DNA of 64,000 nt from Terriglobia bacterium (lineage in GTDB: Bacteria > Acidobacteriota > Terriglobia > Acidiferrales > UBA7541), in NCBI GenBank assembly GCA_020073485.1, contig JAIQFB010000004.1, positions 186,001-250,000 of the forward strand. The letters run 5' to 3'. Positions 61,497 through 64,000 of the stretch are shown one piece after another. Position 1 is the first letter of the stretch. Each line of letters starts with the position of its first letter. The notes under the pieces were generated by a model, which was not told the origin of the DNA, did not search any database, and saw only the letters and a list, made by a program, of their open reading frames with translations. The position numbers were made by a program, and so were the translations under genes.

Positions 61497-61947
61497 TGTA
61501 TTGGGCGATATTGCCCCGAATTGGGCTGGGTTGCCAGCATGAGCGCAATCCATCCGCAATTATCTAGCTGCACGCACGCGCGACCACAAACTCATGCGCA
61601 ATTCGGCCCGGGTGTTTGCATCAGGCACAGATTGGCCGCTTATCCTCTAGGGACCCTGCCTGACCCTCAATCCGCACGTGCGGCCATATCTTCAGTTTCC
61701 AATCGTCAACCGCGGAGACAAAGCCATGCCGATGAAAACTCCACTTCTCCGTGAGCCCGTGGCCGAATGCTTAACCGCGTGCCATTAAGTCAGTCACAAT
61801 ACGGTGATATGGATGAAACCCTTTACGTTCTGAAGCACGTTAGTTGTGCCAGAAGCGTTGACTCTGGGCCTGCGGCACTCGGACCGGTCGCGACGCCGGC
61901 ATGATCGCAGAAACTTTGAGCGCCGCCGGCCCGTTGCTGTAGCAGTA
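61497..61947. other. Intergenic, no supported gene
   Basis: About 450 bases with no gene between the MBL start and the CapA end. A 107-codon plus-strand ORF (61431-61754) crosses it without a domain. Composition becomes visibly richer in G and C to the right, from about 61850. Confidence 0.4.
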
Positions 61948-63081
61948 CTATCCCCATCGCAAGGTCAACGTGCCATTCGAGTGCAGGTCGACATAGCTTC
62001 CGTAAGGCGCGCTCACTCGTTCAAGCGTATCTCTGAGCCATGCCGAGTCGACTGGCGCCGCCCTGTTGAGCCTCATCTTCCTGATCTGCATCGGCGTCAT
62101 TTCCAGGCTGACCAGCCCACCCTGTTGCGAGAGCGTCGCGAAGTACATCAGGACGAGATCGTCCCGGTACTGCTCGTATCCTTCGATCCCTTCGTAGTCA
62201 TCGATGAAGTCGCCACAGCCGTACAGGATGAGCCCATGCCGATACACCTCGATCGGACGCGGATGATGCGAAGAATGGCCATGCACGACATCGATGCCAC
62301 CGTCAACGAGCCAATGCGCGAACTGCACCTCGTCGCGTGGCACATCGTAGCCCCAGTTCGAGCCCCAGTGGACCGATGCTACGGCGATATCGCGTGGTCC
62401 TTTCACGCGACGCGCACGGTCCACGATCGCCGTTGCCGTTTTCTCTGACAGATCGGGCAGCAGTTCCACGCCGGCCCTGTCTGCTCGGGCCGCCCACTCC
62501 CCGGGAATGCCGCTGTCCTCGACACCGAACGCGCAGACAATCACACGACCCCCGCTCGCGAGCGGTATCGCCGCTGGAGTCCGCGCTTCGTCCACGTTTC
62601 GCCCAGCGCCGACGGTCTTGAGTCCTGCACGCCTTAACGTATCGAGCGTCTCTGCGAGGCCGTCATAGCCGTAGTCCAAGACGTGATTGTTTGCCAGCCC
62701 GCAGACGTCGATGCGCGAGGCCGTCAGACAGCCCACGTTCTCTGGATGCATGCGGTAATTGATGCCTTTCCCGGGCCAATAGTCGTCGCTCGCCGTCACA
62801 CTCGTCTCGAGATTGATTATTCCGGCGTCAGGGCTGACGCGCTCCAGCTCCTCGAGCGCGTCTCCCCAGATGTAGGAGGGTGCGACCGGCTTTTCGACCC
62901 GCCCGTTCCGGGCTTCCGCCAGCTCGACGTAGTCCCGTGCATCCTGGACGTAGGGCTCGAACAGCTGGTGCCCGGCGGGATGGGGCAGGATCTGATCGAT
63001 GCCCCGCCCCGTCATCACATCGCCGCAGAGGAATAGTGTCACGCGATCATCGTTGCTCAGGTTCATTGCCACATCCGTCAC
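61948..63081 (-). CDS. CapA-family (poly-gamma-glutamate synthesis-like) metallophosphatase
   Basis: The 377-residue protein has the CapA/calcineurin-like fold motifs LFLCGDVMTGRGID (metal Asp), INLETSVTASD, LANNHVLDYGYDGL (Asn-His), a VASVHWGSNWG block and VHGHSSHHPRPIE with the late His residues. In Bacillus CapA belongs to the poly-glutamate capsule system, while lone homologues are common and of unclear role. The GTG at 63081 and ATG at 63066 are both possible starts. No signal peptide is seen. It is preceded on the same strand by the helical-barrel gene and probably shares its transcript. Confidence 0.88.
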   Translation of the reverse strand: MTDVAMNLSNDDRVTLFLCGDVMTGRGIDQILPHPAGHQLFEPYVQDARDYVELAEARNGRVEKPVAPSYIWGDALEELERVSPDAGIINLETSVTASDDYWPGKGINYRMHPENVGCLTASRIDVCGLANNHVLDYGYDGLAETLDTLRRAGLKTVGAGRNVDEARTPAAIPLASGGRVIVCAFGVEDSGIPGEWAARADRAGVELLPDLSEKTATAIVDRARRVKGPRDIAVASVHWGSNWGYDVPRDEVQFAHWLVDGGIDVVHGHSSHHPRPIEVYRHGLILYGCGDFIDDYEGIEGYEQYRDDLVLMYFATLSQQGGLVSLEMTPMQIRKMRLNRAAPVDSAWLRDTLERVSAPYGSYVDLHSNGTLTLRWG

Positions 63082-63210
63082 GGAAGATGCAACAGCTCAA
63101 ACGACATGCGGGACCGGTCGACGGGCCGGCCAATCTCGCTTGAAAGCCACAGCATAACCACCTCAGCCCCGCACGCCACCAACGAGGCATTGCGTCTCGT
63201 AAATGCGAGG

Positions 63211-64000
63211 TCACTTCGCGGGTCGGTCGATCCCTTTCTCGATGCTCTTGATGAATCCGCTCGCAACGTGACCGGTGACGTCGATCCGCTGCTCGCGAAT
63301 CCCGAGCGACCCTCCGAAGCCACCCCGCTCTCTGTCGGTGCAGCCAGTCGTCCGCTGCGCGCAGAGGAGAAAGTCGAGCGCGGTCAGAATGCATCGCCGG
63401 TAGTCCTCCATCCGGCGATCGTGGCTTGAGGCCGCGATTGCGTACGCATCGGCAAGCCCTTCGAGCCCGCAGGCGACTTCGACGCACGCCTGCGCCTCCG
63501 GCTGGTGCGCCACGCGATCGTAAAAACCGCTCTCGATGATCCGGTCATGAAGTTCGAAGAGGAAGACGCGGACGAGATCCTTCACCTCCGGACTCGCTGT
63601 TGCCTCGAACAGCGGCTGGCCCACCTGCGACTGCCAGTTCGCGAAAAAGACAAGGGAGTCCGGCAAGAGCCGGCCCAGGTCGTAGTAGGCCCGCTTGTAG
63701 TGAGCGAAGCCGCGTTCGACGCTACCGAGATACCGGGCATCCCGAGTCAGCCGGTACGCCTCGAGAATCGCCAGCATCGCCTCGGCGGGATATAGTTCCT
63801 CGCCGCTATCCGGATGGGCATCGAAGAAGATCTTGTACGAGCCGTCCTCCCTCTGCTGCTGGAGGATGCCTGCAATCAGCGGTGCGAACCGCCGCACCTT
63901 GTCGGAGAACTCCGAACGGATTAGCGCGAGGGCTAGGAAAGCGCTGTGAGCAATTGAAGATGGCTCCCCTTGCGGCGCGACGGTTGCGTGGCCGTCGCGT
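63211..64000 (-). CDS. Alpha-helical-barrel glycosidase/epimerase-like protein, 5' part outside window
   Basis: The frame stays open from the right edge to the stop at 63211 (at least 263 residues). Repeated helix pairs such as EAMLAILEAYRLTRDARYLG, VERGFAHYKRAYYD and EVACGLEGLADAYAIAASS are typical of (alpha/alpha) toroid enzymes (glycosidases, N-acylglucosamine epimerases, glucuronyl C5-epimerase-like). Several aromatic residues line the loops (FFDAHPDSGEELYPAE). The start codon is outside, and the internal GTG at 63897 is not a real start. Together with CapA it suggests an envelope-polysaccharide pair. The family is uncertain. Confidence 0.6.
   Translation of the reverse strand, partial: RDGHATVAPQGEPSSIAHSAFLALALIRSEFSDKVRRFAPLIAGILQQQREDGSYKIFFDAHPDSGEELYPAEAMLAILEAYRLTRDARYLGSVERGFAHYKRAYYDLGRLLPDSLVFFANWQSQVGQPLFEATASPEVKDLVRVFLFELHDRIIESGFYDRVAHQPEAQACVEVACGLEGLADAYAIAASSHDRRMEDYRRCILTALDFLLCAQRTTGCTDRERGGFGGSLGIREQRIDVTGHVASGFIKSIEKGIDRPAK

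Overview
The window looks like a chromosomal segment of a soil-type Acidobacteriota (inference). The indicators are an Oar-like TonB-dependent receptor with an N-terminal carboxypeptidase-regulatory domain, a giant Ig-repeat exoprotein, a DUF2934-Hsp20 fusion, many Tat-type signal peptides, moderately high GC and a short CACAGGCT/AGCCTGTG stem-loop. No tRNA, rRNA or CRISPR array was seen.

Layout. (1) 1-4781, minus: the start of a very large secreted protein, a glyoxal/galactose-oxidase-like copper radical oxidase fused to PKD, Ig-like and LamG domains, cut by the window edge. (2) 4.8-8.1 kb: a graveyard holding a Phd antitoxin with a broken VapC toxin, degenerate direct repeats, a terminase-like fragment, a LuxR HTH fragment and a broken M50 protease. 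(3) 8.4-13.7 kb: a phosphonoacetate-hydrolase-like exported phosphatase, a GGDEF protein and an unknown membrane protein. (4) 13.8-53.8 kb: a catabolic island that looks dedicated to plant or lignin-type aromatics. It holds a transporter, a split TPP decarboxylase, PobA, an amidohydrolase, an aldehyde dehydrogenase, two IclR regulators and one HxlR regulator. It also holds a lipoyl/E1alpha/E1beta module, a PQQ alcohol dehydrogenase, a TonB receptor, a broken CoA ligase and an isochorismatase-like hydrolase. A four-gene carboxylase operon follows with the subunit order and sizes known for acetophenone carboxylase, then a UroD-like protein, a 4-hydroxybenzoyl-CoA-type thioesterase, a MetE-like protein, a methyltransferase, GMC oxidoreductase plus subunit 3, a cupin, a TIM-barrel isomerase and a Mo/Fe-S hydroxylase. 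(5) 53.9-61.5 kb: a stress island with Hsp20, two nitroreductases, a baeRF-type release-factor homologue, a PfpI protein, a CBS protein and an MBL hydrolase. Three CRP/FNR-type palindromes lie here and a fourth lies before the GGDEF gene. (6) 61.9-64 kb: a CapA-like protein and a partial alpha-helical-barrel protein.

Working model (inference). An aryl-ethanol is oxidised to an aryl methyl ketone by the PQQ or GMC dehydrogenase. The Apc-like carboxylase makes an aroylacetate, a CoA ligase activates it, and the amidohydrolase or a thiolase elsewhere plus the thioesterase releases 4-hydroxybenzoate. PobA then makes protocatechuate. The local CoA ligase has lost its ATP-binding loop, so either the pathway uses another ligase or this copy is decaying or misassembled. 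The copper radical oxidase at the left edge could supply peroxide for lignocellulose attack, but a link to the island is only a suggestion.
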